Positions 21,072 to 32,584 of a stretch of 64,000 bases of DNA are shown one piece after another. The position numbers were made by a program, and so were the translations under genes. The first letter of the stretch is position 1. Each line of letters opens with the position of its first letter. The notes under the pieces are model-generated. The model worked only from the letters and a program-made list of their open reading frames with translations, was not told where the DNA came from and searched no databases. Origin of the DNA: Ryuthela nishihirai (Eukaryota; Arthropoda; Arachnida; Araneae; Heptathelidae); the NCBI GenBank assembly GCA_038380435.1, contig JAWZYU010000001.1, positions 17,340,001-17,404,000 of the forward strand. Direction: 5' to 3'.

Positions 21072-21432
21072 GGGGCGGGGGTGGCTCAGTCGGTAGCGCG
21101 CCAGGCTCGTAATCTGTAGTTCCCAGGTTCGAGTCCCAGCTGGGTCAGCGTTGAGATTTATCTCCGCAAAATTTACGCCCTGCCCACGGTCAGTAGGGGA
21201 CACCGATGGGCTTGGAAAGTCCGTCGGATGGGACGTTAAGCCGTGGCCCCGTGTGCGGGAGAGCCATACCCTGTGCACGTTAAAGAACACACTGGATGGC
21301 CTGTCTCCTAACAGCTGTTCTAGTGGGTCCCCTCCCCCAACCTTCTCTGAGCCTTCGGAGTCCATGTGACTTGGCCATTTAGCCCATGGTGTGCAAAAAA
21401 GTGCCGCTCAGAGGTAAAACAACCCATCCCAA
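21072..21432 (+). mobile_element. SINE-A
   Basis: Perfect 12-bp target duplication CCTTCCTGTTTG (21060-21071 and 21433-21444). It carries two internal deletions relative to consensus: part of GGCCGCCGTCC, and the segment between GGATGGCC and TGTCTCC. Confidence 0.94.
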
Positions 21433-21444
21433 CCTTCCTGTTTG

Positions 21445-21959
21445 ACAACGACGCTCCAGACAGTTGTTTATAACTGCCAGGCTCGTATCCAGCGCTCACA
21501 CTCGCATCCCAGGCTAGTTGTAAATGGCCGTAAAAGGAACTTTGAACTCGTCGCAGGCAGCCAGCTCCGACCCGAAAACAACATCTATGAATCACATCCC
21601 CACAATAGCACTTCCAAAAACATGCTTAATACATAAAAATGTTTACAACAACAAAAATACGATAAAAATGCAACAATAATAAAAACAAATAGATTAGAAG
21701 GACATGACAATATTATTATAGTAGTAATTAACTGATAAATAAACTACTCACTCATGGCTTAGTGGTCAGAACACCTAGTTTGTATCTGAGTGACTTAATA
21801 TCGAGTCCACCAGCTGCTAGATTTATTTTTTTAGAATAATAATCTCTTAAAAACACTTCAATAATACTCCATGACGGTGGAAGTTCGACTCTAGTATTCT
21901 GGAATTCAACTAAGATACTGAAATTCAAAATTTTGTTGTTGTTTTGTAGTCCCAGGTTA
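21445..21959. other. Unique sequence with a tRNA-like fragment
   Basis: Around 21753-21822 the plus strand reads ATGGCTTAGTGGTCAGAACA (A-box-like) and later ATCGAGTCCACC (B-box-like) at tRNA spacing, followed by a T-rich run. This could be a degraded tRNA gene or the head of a third SINE family. The acceptor stem does not pair convincingly. Confidence 0.4.
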
Positions 21960-22355
21960 GTTGGGTTGTTTTACCTCTGTAACACTTTTTCCCTCGTTTT
22001 TTTCCCCCCACAATAAGCTAAATGGCCAGATCCCAAGGACATCGATGGCTCAGAGAGCATTGGGAGCAGGAGACCCACTTCAGAGCTGTTAGGAGAAAGA
22101 TGAAAACCTCCCGTCAAGGCCATCCAGCGTGTTCTTTAACGTGCACCGGGTATGGCTCTCCCGCACATGGGGACAGGTGCGGGCTTAATATCTAATACGA
22201 CGGATGGAGGCCTTTCCAAGATCATTGGTTTTCCTTATTGACTGAGGGCGGGGAGTTTTGAGGATATAAATCTCAACGCTGTCCCAGATGGGATTCGAAC
22301 CTGAGAACTGCAGTTACTAGCCTGGCACTCTACCGACTGAGCCACCCAGCCCCAA
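21960..22355 (-). mobile_element. SINE-A, old diverged copy
   Basis: All landmarks are present in order, with many substitutions and an insertion of T/C runs near 21985-22010. The head at the right end still reads ACCGACTGAGCCACCC. No reliable target duplication. Confidence 0.82.
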
Positions 22356-23081
22356 TCGTAGTTAGTTAGGATGACATCTTTTTTGGTCGTAATAATAATT
22401 GGATTAATTTTTGTCAACTTTTTGCTTTTATATTTATATTGGTGACCAAATGTTAAGTTAAAATATCATATTATGCAAATTGGAAATTAATTTCTATGCT
22501 CTCTAACAGAGGTGGCCAAACATTTTCGCATCCTTGGCTACTTTCAATCTGATAATTATCTTGCGAGATACTTTACGGGCTTCTTATATTATAATAAACT
22601 GTTTACTAAGGCCTGTAAGCTTAATGCTTGGATGCATGATGCGTGCGCCACACAGACCCTCCCAAAGAAGAGGTGATGGACACTCCCCGCTTTATAACTT
22701 CTGAAAATAAGCTTTTCATTTTAAAAAGTGACTGAAGATAAAGCTCTCAATGAAATATACTTAAATCTGTATTTTTCACTGCTTTAAAAGGTTATGGAAA
22801 CTGAAATATGTTAGATAAAGTTGCTTTTAAAATATCCAAAATCATGAACATTAAAAGAATCAGCACACACACACACACTTCTAAAAAATGCATTTAGGTT
22901 TAGTAGTAAATACTGTTGTTTGAAATAACACTTATTATTTGGGTTTTAATTAATATCTGAAATAATATCTAATAACTAGAAACACTGCTCTTAAACAATT
23001 CAGCTTACGCAACTATTTAAACTTCGGTCGAATATTGGGGAAAACCAAAACTGAAATGCTAAAATATAGATCGATTTGATG
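22356..23081. other. Unique AT-rich sequence, no gene seen
   Basis: Contains a short (CA)n run near 22863-22878. Nothing else is recognisable. Confidence 0.4.
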
Positions 23082-23296
23082 TACAGTAGCTCAAAAAAGT
23101 ATCCGAACACTACGGTAGATTACGAATTCAGAAAAAAATCTGGCAACGACTTTTTTAGAAATTAGTGATCTGGCAACCTTCGTGTCACGTGACACGAAGG
23201 TTGCCAGATCACTAATTTCTAAAAAAATCGTTGCCAGATATTTTTTCTGAATTCGTAATCAACCGTAGTGTTCGGATACTTTTTTGAGCAACTGTA
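23082..23296. mobile_element. Palindromic Tc1-like MITE (reference copy)
   Basis: A near-perfect 215-bp palindrome flanked by TA. Each arm of about 107 bp runs from ACAGT.GCTCAAAAAAGTAT through GGCAACCTTCGTGTCAC to a central CACGTG. TA targets and an ACAGTCGCTCAAAAAAGTA-type end point to the Tc1/mariner superfamily. There is no coding capacity. A transcript would fold into one long hairpin. The arms share changes relative to other copies: ACTACGG for ACTATGG, and loss of AG in ATTACAGAATTC. Confidence 0.9.
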
Positions 23297-23476
23297 CATG
23301 TACCAAAAGTGTGTGTAATACGAATTATAGCACTGAGATTAGGCGGAATGAAAACTCCCTTCAAAAATATTTTCAAGTTTTATCACTACTTTCTCCTCCC
23401 GTTTAAAAGCAGAAATAAAAGTTTCAAAATAGCATGTTTTGCTCTCTTCAATGGATATTAAATATCTCCATTAGCA

Positions 23477-23865
23477 GGGGCGGGGGTGGCTCAGTCGGTA
23501 GCACGTCAGGCTCGTAATCTGTAGTTCACAGGTTTGAGTCCCATCTGGGTCAGCGTTGAGATTTATCTCCGCAAAATTCCCCGCCCTGCCCACGGTCAGT
23601 GTGGGATACCGATATGCTTGGAAAGGCCGCCGTCCGTCGGTTGGGACGTCAAGCCGTGGCTCCGTGTGCGGGAGAGCCATACCCTGTGCACGTTAAAGAA
23701 CACGCTGGATGGCCTTGACGGGAGGCTACCATCTGTCTCCCAACAGCTGTTCCAGTGGGTCCCCTCCCCCAACCTTCTCTGAGCCTTCGGGGTCCATGTG
23801 ACCTGGCCATTTAGCCCATTGTGTGCAAAAAAGTGCCGCTCAGAGGTAAAACAACCCAACCCAAA
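23477..23865 (+). mobile_element. SINE-A
   Basis: Full length; 13-bp target duplication ATCTCCATTAGCA / ATCTTCATTAGCA (23464-23476 and 23866-23878). Confidence 0.93.
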
Positions 23866-23878
23866 ATCTTCATTAGCA

Positions 23879-26014
23879 TTCGGATAATAAGCCTGATGTC
23901 CGCCTCGTAAAGCTTATTAGCTGGCACCCACCTGCTTTTATGTATTTCAAATGGATTCTCAAGCTACTTTTAATTATTACATTGAATAGCTTCAGTCACT
24001 TTAAATTTTTATTATATTGTTGAAGATCTTCTAATATATTCTTATTGTATGCAGCAACATTCTTCAGTTGCAAATGGAGATAAAATTCGTGGAACAGAAG
24101 GTTTAGTAGATATTGCAAGTTAAAAGTTTTATACAAACTATGTAAAAATGACTTTATTATTACGTGCTTCAAAAATACGCCGATGTACTTTGATCTTCGC
24201 TGCATCAAACGAATAAAAAGTTCCCCAAGAAAACTTCAAAGTTTGCTCTTTCTGCTTAAGGTTTTCGAATGGCAACTCAAAAAACGAATCTGGAATACGA
24301 ATTGAACGAATTGATAACTTGCTGCATTTAAAGATAGAAATTCTTCGATCGAAAACTGCTGCTGCAGCAGCCAAACCCAAAAGAACATCAGCGCATGCGA
24401 AAAGATATTCCGTAGCCTGTGATTGCGGTCTCTGTGAGTTGAATTGGTCTTTCGCCCTCCCTGGGTCGTGTAATCTGAAGTTCTAATGTTTAAAAAATGA
24501 GAATGCATATTCAGCATAAAAAAATGACTACGTGTTGTGATTTCCAAAGGTCGCTCATCTCCGAGTGTCGTCTTCTCTGTCAAAAAAAGTCTTCTCTCTC
24601 TCTTACTCCTCATCTAAAGAAAATCGCTACTGTGGACTTATAAAAAAAAATCGACTCGAAATCTCGACCAGTTCCTTTGCCCATCCACGTGCTTAGGCTA
24701 CCGAGAACATTCGGGTCGATAGCAGGAAGTGATATAACCACACTGGAATAAATAGTCACCGAGGGAGGGAATTTTGGAAGTTCTGAAAGCTCGTGAGGAT
24801 CGCTCGCCTCCAGGGAACGCTTTGGGGAAAAGTGAGCTGTTGACATTGGAATGTCTTCAAAACTTGCGTCCTTGGAGAGGGATGCGGAGAAGGACTTCGT
24901 CTCTGCAGTGCTCAACCTCGATATCGATTCGAAAGAGAACCGCTGGTGCTGACGTCACTCGAAGAGAAGCCGTTTGCGTGGCTTCACTGTCAGCGAACCC
25001 CCCTTGCCTCGCTGCCGCCCTCTAGGGGCTGAGCCACTGCTAAATATGTGCATATACTCTGCCTCTTGCTCGTAGGTACCGGGTAGGCACTGACATGGAC
25101 CACTGAACGTTGTGTACGGTTCGGGTCACCGATGCGGTGCGGTGGACAGACGGCAATACGTCACTGATTGTCAGAGGCTGCAGGGGAATGGGAAGAAGTC
25201 TTGGACCGCAATCAGACCGTTAGGAAGCGAGAAAAATTGAATGATTTCAGTGGAAGAAGACTCCGAATGGCTTATAGTGATTTCTGTAAGGGGAAAAATT
25301 ATTTCGAAATCAAACAGAATATTTCTCTTATTCCAAGTTGCAAAACATTTTTAACCCTTATTGAGTAAACTTTTTTCAGTATCAAATTTCTTCAATGGTA
25401 GAAATGCTTTTCGTAAAAGCCTATATTCTGAAAAAGTAATCTTTTCCGGAATCCTTTGCACATACTTTGCAAAGTGCAATGCGTAATGAACAACACAGTT
25501 ACGATCAATGAAACAGAGCTAGGTCACGATTCAAAGCACAATGTCACCGAATCTCGTTAGCGTTAATCAGCTACCGCTATTCTAGCCAAGCGCTGCAATT
25601 CGACACAAGAATTACTACTGACATTGGAATTGAATAACCGTAACGGAAGAGCCTTAATTAAAAACTAACCCAAACATATATATTTCGATCAAAGAATTAA
25701 CGAAACACCTGATTGCTGTAATAAACTACGGGAACAACTTTATGTTTAGTATTTTAAATGTATATGGAATTACCGGAAAATGCAAATGTATTCAGAAATT
25801 ACCGATGTTGATTTAGGAACTAGATGAATTTTTTTCAGGACCATTGCCGATCCAATCTAAGCACTGCTTGTAAATGTAAGCAAATTTTTTGGGATGCTAA
25901 TATAATAAATTCTTCCTAAAATCCTTTTAAATTCTGAATTAGAATCTAGAGAAAATATTTCTGTTTTTATTTTATCGATCATTCTCTTTTTTTATTACAA
26001 ACTTTATCATACTT
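23879..26014. other. Repeat-poor unique block, no confirmed gene
   Basis: The longest stretch (2.1 kb) without a recognised element in the first half of the window. Open frames at 24236-24613, 24610-24915 (minus) and 24774-25025 (plus) overlap on both strands and show no domain. Composition rises to GC-rich around 24780-25080, next to a CTCF-like motif. A regulatory region or diverged exon is possible. Confidence 0.4.
25013..25028 (-). promoter_or_regulatory. CTCF-like motif (candidate)
   Basis: On the minus strand CCCCTAGAGGGCGGCA resembles the CTCF core motif CCAC(T/C)AGAGGGC. It lies in unique GC-richer sequence. Judged by eye only. Confidence 0.3.
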
Positions 26015-26026
26015 CCTTAGCATCCG

Positions 26027-26411
26027 ATGGGGCGGGGGTGGCTCAGTCGGTAGCGCGCCAGGCTCGTAATCTGTAGTTCCCAGGTTCGAGTCCCAACTGG
26101 ATCAGCGTTGAGATTTATCTCCGCAAAATTCCCCGCCTTGCCCACGGTCAGAGGGGACACCGATGGGCTTGGAAAGGCCGCCGTCCGTCGGATGAGACGT
26201 TAAGCTGTGGCCCCGTGTGCGGGAGAGCCATACCCAGTGCACGTTAAAGAACACGCTGGATGGCCTTGACGGGAGGCTACCATCTGTATCCCAACAGCTG
26301 TTCCTGCGGGTCCCCTCTCCCAACCTTCTCTGAGCCTTCGGGTCCATGTGACCTGGCCATTTAGCCCATGGTGTGCAAAAAAGTGCCGATCAGAGGTAAA
26401 ACAACCCAACC
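26027..26411 (+). mobile_element. SINE-A
   Basis: Full length; 12-bp target duplication CTTAGCATCCGA (26015-26026 and 26412-26423). Confidence 0.94.
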
Positions 26412-26423
26412 CTTAGCATCCGA

Positions 26424-27027
26424 ACTCCTAGTTGATGCAGGTAAAGTGTATCGATTTTAAGGAGAACGAAATCCAAAAGAAAACTGATGCGAAGAGAAGC
26501 CATAGGAAAAAGAAACTCTTCACAGACTGAATAGGAAGACTTTATTGAATTGTTGGCAGTAGTAAGATGACTTTAGATCCATGAAGCGATATTTCACTTC
26601 TAGATATAAATATGTTGATGGAACCTAGAGAAACCTTTTGCCCTAATGAATAACAAATAGTCAAGTTTGATTTCAAATAAGCGATGACTTTGTATTTATT
26701 GCAAATCTGAGCATACCATGCCATTATCAGTTATGCACAATTTCCTACTTAAATCTATGTAGCACCGGATGATGCAATAAAACCAATATGTCGTTGATGT
26801 TCGCTTTTGTACAAATGAAGGAATATCGATGAGCATTATCAGATGACATTGGTCTTCCTAAAGGAATTCGTTTTCGAGTAGAATTGGAAGAATAATAGGT
26901 TGCATAGACTTTTAATTAGAAATGTATAATACAAAGTATTCGCATAGTTCTATCTGAAGAGAATAGAAAGTCCCATTTAAAGCTTCCTAACTTTGAAAAT
27001 CAATATTTTTTTTCGGGAAAATGTTAA
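26424..27027. other. Unique AT-rich sequence, no gene seen
   Basis: A 60-codon minus frame (26542-26724) without recognised domain; otherwise featureless. Confidence 0.4.
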
Positions 27028-27209
27028 AAAAAAAATAAATACCCCCTCAAGCAGCTGCTTGCCACAGAGGTCTGACAGGAGCCTGTCAGTTTATATGCCA
27101 TAGTAGAAGGTCTGAGAGGATGGCAGGACCTCAGCAGAAAAACGACACAAACAGCCATGCCTTACCCGGGACTCGAACCCAGGTCCCGTAGATCAGTAGC
27201 CAAGTTTGC
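27028..27209 (-). mobile_element. SINE-B, head truncated
   Basis: The tail (AAATAAATACCCCCTCAAGC) is at the left and the body is complete. The right end stops after the B box and GATCAGTAGCCAAG, so the A box is missing. Confidence 0.88.
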
Positions 27210-27689
27210 CGGAGATAAATTGAAGTCAATGAAATGTGTCGAATTCGCTATTTTCAGCAATTCGCGTTTAATATTAAAAAGAATCTTCGAAGCTGAAGTA
27301 ATGAACAGCAACCTCACTAGATATAAGAATCACCTCAAAAGCTAATTAAAGAACATATAATAACTATTATAAGAAACTATTTACTGAAGTAATTACGATT
27401 TAATAAATTCTTCTAATGATTCAGTTTCCTCAATTTTGAAGAAAAATACTTAGGACGATCCTTACCTGTAGACGCTGCTGATAAATATTTGAACTTTAAC
27501 AACTCTTTAAATATTTAATATTTTTAAAACCGAGATTTGGAGAGAGAGAGATTTAAGTGAAATTTTCAATCTATCCTCAGTAGCGATTTTCAGAGTCAGG
27601 GATATTTGATCGTTGTTGTCCATTCACATGGAAGTGTCCAGTACTTTCGCCAACATAGTATGTGGACCAGGCTTTAAATGGCTTAATTT
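27210..27689. other. Unique AT-rich sequence, no gene seen
   Basis: Includes a short GA run near 27540. No other feature is recognised. Confidence 0.35.
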
Positions 27690-27872
27690 CTTTTAATAAA
27701 AAAATTTCCCTTCAAGCAGCTGCTTGATGTAGAGATCTAAATAGTAGCCCTTCAGTATAATACACTCTAAAGAAGATCTGTTAGGAAGACGAGACCTCAT
27801 CAGAACGACAACAGAAGAAACCTTCTGACCTTATAAGGGCTCGAACCCTGATCTCCTTCATCAATACACAAG
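27690..27872 (-). mobile_element. SINE-B, old diverged copy
   Basis: TTCAAGCAGCTGCTTGATGTAG, GAGACCTCATCAGAAC and GGGCTCGAACCC (B box reversed) occur in SINE-B order but with heavy divergence. The A-box part is not recognisable. Confidence 0.65.
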
Positions 27873-27976
27873 AAACTCGAACACTGAGACGATCACATTT
27901 CTTAAATGAGCATTATTCTGTTTCACCTTTCTACGACCGTTTCTGTTAACTGAGTTATTGATTTCTCCTAGAAGAA

Positions 27977-28366
27977 GTGGAGCGGGGGTGGCTCAATCGG
28001 TAGCGCGCCAGGCTCGTAATCTGTAGTTCCCAGGTTCGAGTCCCAGCTGGGTCAGCGTTGAGATTTATCTCCGCCAAATTCCCCGCCCTGCCCACGGTCA
28101 GTAGGGAACACCGATGGGCTTGGAAAGGCCGCCGTCCGTCGGATGGGACGTTAAGCCGTGGCTCCGTGTGTGGGAGAGCCATACCCTGTGCACGTTAAAG
28201 AACACGCTGAATGGCCTTGACGGGAGGCTACCATCTGTTTCCCAATAGCTGTTCCAGTGGGTCCCCTCACCCAACCTTCTCTAAGCCTTCGGGGTCCATG
28301 TGACCTGGCCATTTAGCCCATGGTGTGCAAAAAAGTGCCGCTCAGAGGTAAAATAACCCTAACCCA
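27977..28366 (+). mobile_element. SINE-A
   Basis: Full length from GGAGCGGGGGTGGCTC to the tail AAATAACCCTAACCC. Few substitutions; a target duplication is not obvious. Confidence 0.92.
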
Positions 28367-29017
28367 AAGCAATGACTTAAAGCGAAAATAAAGTAAAAAA
28401 TATTACTGAAATTAAGCAAAAAAAAAAAATTCTTAATTGAAAAAAATTTAATATAGGGAGGTCATGATCAATATCAAATTGGAAATAAATCATCTTCGAT
28501 TTTAATGCAAAAAGAAATTCTTTGTAGCTTGCATCAGAGTAGCAGTCAGTTCGCCGGGTAGATTTCCTATCAAAGGGTTCTGGTTGAAATCCCTTGTCAC
28601 TTCACGTGCTCTTGCCAATCGTATGCTTAGTGCCACAAGATTTTAACTCTGATCAGTCACACCGACTCATTTGGTAAAACCTTATCTAGGCCCTTAGCAC
28701 TGTTATTGTATTAAGATTTTCATTTCATTACTAAAATAGTTTTTATGGCAGTTTTAGTTCGATACTGCGATGGTTGATCGAATCGAAAGTCTTTTATCAT
28801 TTATGTCTTTGTTCCTCAAACAACTCTTTAAACCTTAATGAGTTATATCCCAAATTAAAGCTTGTGATGTCGCCAATGTCATAGGCTACTTTAAACACGA
28901 CTCCAAAAACAGGGGAGAAAAAATATGGTCCATGTTTATAAGTCATAAATCATATAAAAGTTTCTGAAAGTAGGTGTTTTAGTGACAAAAATATTATTTA
29001 AAATTAAAAATAAAATA
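28367..29017. other. Unique AT-rich sequence, no gene seen
   Basis: A weak B-box-like GGTTGAAATCCC near 28580 is the only tRNA-like signal; I see no A box at the right distance. Confidence 0.4.
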
Positions 29018-29243
29018 TCTCGCTTCCCATACGCGTTCCAAAAAGTAGAAAATAAAACTAAAGCATATCGATGGTGCAATCAGTCAATGAATTCGTATTC
29101 ACTTGAAAGGAAGATAGGATGCCTATTTACCTGCTCAACAAGATGGTCGGCGCCCTATCTTCCTTTGAAGTAAATACGAATTCAGTCACCATCGATATAC
29201 TTTAGTTTAATTTTCTACTTTTTAGAGCGTATATGGGAAGAGT
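29018..29243. mobile_element. Foldback element (about 225 bp)
   Basis: Long imperfect inverted arms: the left CTTCCCATACGC, AAAGTAGAAAATAAAACTAA, CATATCGATGGTG and GAATTCGTATTCACTT are mirrored at the right by AAGTAAATACGAATTC, CACCATCGATAT, TTAGTTTAATTTTCTACTTT and GCGTATATGGGAAG. The inner loop also holds GGAAGATAGG and its mirror CCTATCTTCC. One arm recurs alone at 39839-39975, so this is a dispersed family. Class unknown. Confidence 0.7.
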
Positions 29244-29292
29244 GGTATTTATTTGTAATTTTCTAATTCATTTTCTCTACTTCTCTCTAGTG

Positions 29293-29677
29293 TGGGCGGG
29301 GGTGGCTCAGTTGGTAGCGCGCCAGGCTCGTAATTTGTAGTTCCCAGGTTCGAGTCCCAGCTGGGTCAGCGTTGAGATTTATCCCCGCCAAATTCCCCGC
29401 CCTGCCCACGGTCAGTAGGGGACACCGATGGGCTTGAAAAGGCCGCCGTCCGTCGGATGGGACGTTAAGTTGCTCCGTGTGCGGGAGAGCCATACCCTGT
29501 GCACGTTAAAGAACACCCTGGATGGCCTTGACGGGAGGCTACCATCTGTCTCCCAACAGCTGTTCCAGTGGGTCCCCTCCCCCAACCTTCTCTGAGCCTT
29601 CGGGGTCCATGTGACCTGATCATTTAGCCCATGGTGTGCAAAAAAGTGCCGCTCAGAGGTAAAACAATTCAATCCAA
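29293..29677 (+). mobile_element. SINE-A
   Basis: Full length; target duplication CTCTCTAGTG (29283-29292 and 29678-29687). Confidence 0.92.
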
Positions 29678-29694
29678 CTCTCTAGTGAAAACAA

Positions 29695-29998
29695 CTTTTG
29701 CTCTGCGACCCACTAGTGAATGCTCCATTTAATCTGCGGTCCTGTAAGGAATACTCCTTTTACCATCAGCGTATGCTTTTAGCTAATATCGCTAAAAATG
29801 ATACACAGATTTTATCATAACTTTGCGTTTTACCATAAATTTAAACCTTTTGCTCTACGACTCATTAGTGAATGCTCCTTTAACTCTGCGGTCCGGTAAG
29901 GAACACTCCTTTTACCATCAGCGTACGATTTTAGCCGATACCAGCTAAAAGTAAATCAGCTAAAAATAATATACAGATTTTTGATCAGATCAGATCTC
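29695..29998. repeat. Two-copy tandem duplication, 152-bp period
   Basis: Blocks starting CTTTTGCTCTGCGACCCACT (29695) and CTTTTGCTCTACGACTCATT (29847) continue in parallel through TAGTGAATGCTCC, CTGCGGTCC, GGAA(T/C)ACTCCTTTTACCATC and CAGATTTT. The second copy has a small internal GCTAAAA duplication. No gene. Confidence 0.75.
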
Positions 29999-30547
29999 TA
30001 CCCCTTGATCACTGCCGAGCCAAATACTAAAAAAATTCATTTGTATGCTGTACTTATGAAAATTCTCTCAAACTAAAAATAAGCTTCTTGTTCTCGTCAG
30101 ATTTATTTACTTTGACTTTCATCCATCGACTGAGACCTCACCTAACCGATTAGCAAGTGTCTTACCTAGAAACTGAAATCTTCAGGGCCAGGTGGGGAGA
30201 AAATGATTAATGGAAATGTCACTTCATGTAACTATGTAGTTGAGAAAACTAAGGAAATGTTTAGGGAAATTCCGGGTTATTAATCATTGGTATGCCAACA
30301 ATCATCTTGTGGCGATATCTTGCTCTGTGGAAAATCATTTACACATGTTTTCTTAACATTTCATTAAATGCTTTCCAATTACTAAGCATATAATAAACTA
30401 ATATTTACCTCCCCTGATGTGAAAAGTCAGTTACAATCCCACGGTATGTAATTTTAATCTAACTTCGGAATGCTATAAACCTTTAAGATTTTTATGGCAA
30501 AAATATGACTGAAGATAAAGATCTCAATCAAGTCGATGTAAATTTCG
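29999..30547. other. Unique AT-rich sequence, no gene seen
   Basis: No open frame, RNA gene or repeat recognised. Confidence 0.4.
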
Positions 30548-30556
30548 AATTCCAAA

Positions 30557-30818
30557 CAGGCTCGAAGTGTGACTGGAAGCAATTGAGACCTTGAGACTGC
30601 GTAGTTGAGACATTTATGATTCTTACAGGTGATTGATTTACTGAATTAGCAGTTACTGTCAATCAGCCAATAGTGGCATGGATCAACAATTGCATCGCAG
30701 ATAAATGGTTTATTGAAAAGTGACTGATAGCTCAATCAGCCAATGATCTACGAGAATCATCGTTTCATGAACTGCGCAGTCTCATTGTCTTAATTGCTTC
30801 CACTATGCCTCGCCGCTG
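30557..30818. mobile_element. hAT-like MITE with CAG...CTG ends
   Basis: Same family as 1091-1351. The terminal repeats pair over GGAAGCAATTGAGAC and GACTGCG(C/T)AGTT. The octamer AATTCCAA occurs on both sides (30548-30555 and 30819-30826), an exact 8-bp target duplication with one extra A before the left end. Confidence 0.82.
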
Positions 30819-30931
30819 AATTCCAACAATATTCATTTGGTATCTAAAGAGTTATGGAAGCTGGAATATTTAACAGCAGTAGTACCACTCTTAAGAAACA
30901 TGCAAAACTGATGAATATTAAAAGAGTTGTG

Positions 30932-31453
30932 TACAGTCGCTCAAAAAAGTATCCGAACACCATGGTTGATTACAGACTTCAGAAAAAATATCTGGCAACG
31001 ATTTTTTTAGAAATTAGTGATCTGGCAACCTTCGTGTCACGTGACACGAAGGTTGCTTAATTCTAAAAAATTAGTTATAAAATAACTAATTTTTTAGAAT
31101 TAGTGATCTGGCAAAGGTTGCTTAATTCTAAAAAATTAGTTATAAAATAACTAATTTTTTAGAAATTAGTGATCTGGCAACCTTCGTGTCACGTGACACG
31201 AAGGTTGCTTAATTCTAAAAAATTAGTTATAAAATAACTAATTTTTTAGAATTAGTGATCTGGCAAAGGTTGCTTAATTCTAAAAAATTAGTTATAAAAT
31301 AACTAATTTTTTAGAAATTAGTGATCTGGCAACCTTCGTGTCACGTGACACGAAGGTTGCCAGATCACTAATTTCTAAAAAAATCGTTGCCAGATATTTT
31401 TTCTGAAGTCTGTAATCAACCATGGTGTTCGGATACTTTTTTGAGCGACTGTA
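30932..31453. mobile_element. Palindromic Tc1-like MITE, triple-centre expanded copy
   Basis: Ends TACAGTCGCTCAAAAAAG and CTTTTTTGAGCGACTGTA as in other copies, but the element is 522 bp. The CACGTG centre occurs three times, at 31038, 31190 and 31342, exactly 152 bp apart. Between centres are AATTCTAAAAAATTAG...CTAATTTTTTAGAATT palindromes, so the insertion is a tandem amplification of the inner hairpin. The outer arms agree in private changes (CACCATGG, GACTTCAG), so the whole remains one large palindrome. Confidence 0.9.
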
Positions 31454-32415
31454 CATAAGCTCCTAAAATATAAGCCCATTTTATTAAAGTTCTCGAAATA
31501 ATATTTTAAATTCAAATTTATTATAACATAAATACACGAGGACAATAAACACACAATGCACAACAAATACATTATCAATACAACACTTTACAAAGAACAG
31601 AGAAACAATAAAACATAAAACTAAGTAAGACAATAAGTATATATGAACAACCAATGAGCTACGAGCTCTTCCAGGTTATAAAATAACTAATTAATTTTCA
31701 TTAAAGAAAATAAAGTAAGTAAAAATTAAAAGTATAAAAAAGATATTAACTCTCACAGGTGGTGTGGGTATGCAGTCTTACCAAATTTTAGTTCCTATGT
31801 AAATGCTATCAAATATTATTTAATCACAGTAAACATACATTCAATGTTGTCTAACTTTGACAAATAAGCATGCAAACATTTCTTAAAAGTAGTAAAACAT
31901 TTTTCGTTTCTTATTGTATAGTCTAATAAATTAAAAAATTTAGGTACAATAAAATAAAAAATTTTATGGAAAATTTCCTTTTCGTTTTTCTATATAAAAT
32001 TGCAAACCCAAAACTCTCGAGTTAAAATTAGGAATTCTAATCGGAATTAAATCTTATTTTTTATACAAAAAGATAATTGAAATGTATATATATATAATTT
32101 CCTTAGTGGCAATATATGGTGTTTGTTGTATAATATTGTGTTCCCAGCAAAATAATTATAATTAAGATTACGAATTATTTTATTTTGTACATGAATTAAA
32201 GGCAATAAATTTGATTTATATTCTCCTCCCCAACAATAAATCCCATAATTTAAGCTGAACCCATGCGAAATAAATATCCCTTAGGAAATTATAATTAACA
32301 TAACGTTTCAAATAGTAAATTTTATATAATATTCTGTTTAGTTTTGAAGAAAGTGAGTAAATATGTTTTTACCATTTTAAATTAGATTCTATTATTAATC
32401 CTAAATAATTGTAGC

Positions 32416-32490
32416 TATCAGTCACTTCATATAGTATCTACTATACTATATGAAGTGACTGATATCTATCAGTCATCTTCATATAGTATC
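32416..32490. repeat. 21-bp inverted repeat plus direct copy in LINE 3' region
   Basis: Arms 32416-32436 and 32444-32464 are perfect reverse complements with a 7-bp loop. A further direct partial copy (ATCAGTCATCTTCATATAG) follows at about 32468-32488. Confidence 0.8.
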
Positions 32491-32584
32491 ACAGTTACAG
32501 CAGTCTGTATTTAAACAGTTCAACTCGTGAAGTTTGATGCTATTTCCAAATGTATGTAATGAAGTTAATGTAAAATATATGTAC

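Noticed and set aside
24236..24915. Overlapping frames as exons of a host gene
   Set aside because: Open on both strands, no domain recognised, and no consistent splice-site pattern could be assembled by eye.
30932..31453. CRISPR array (regular 152-bp repeats)
   Set aside because: The repeats are palindromic, contiguous and identical between centres with no variable spacers, and the ends are those of a known MITE in the window. The DNA is eukaryotic.
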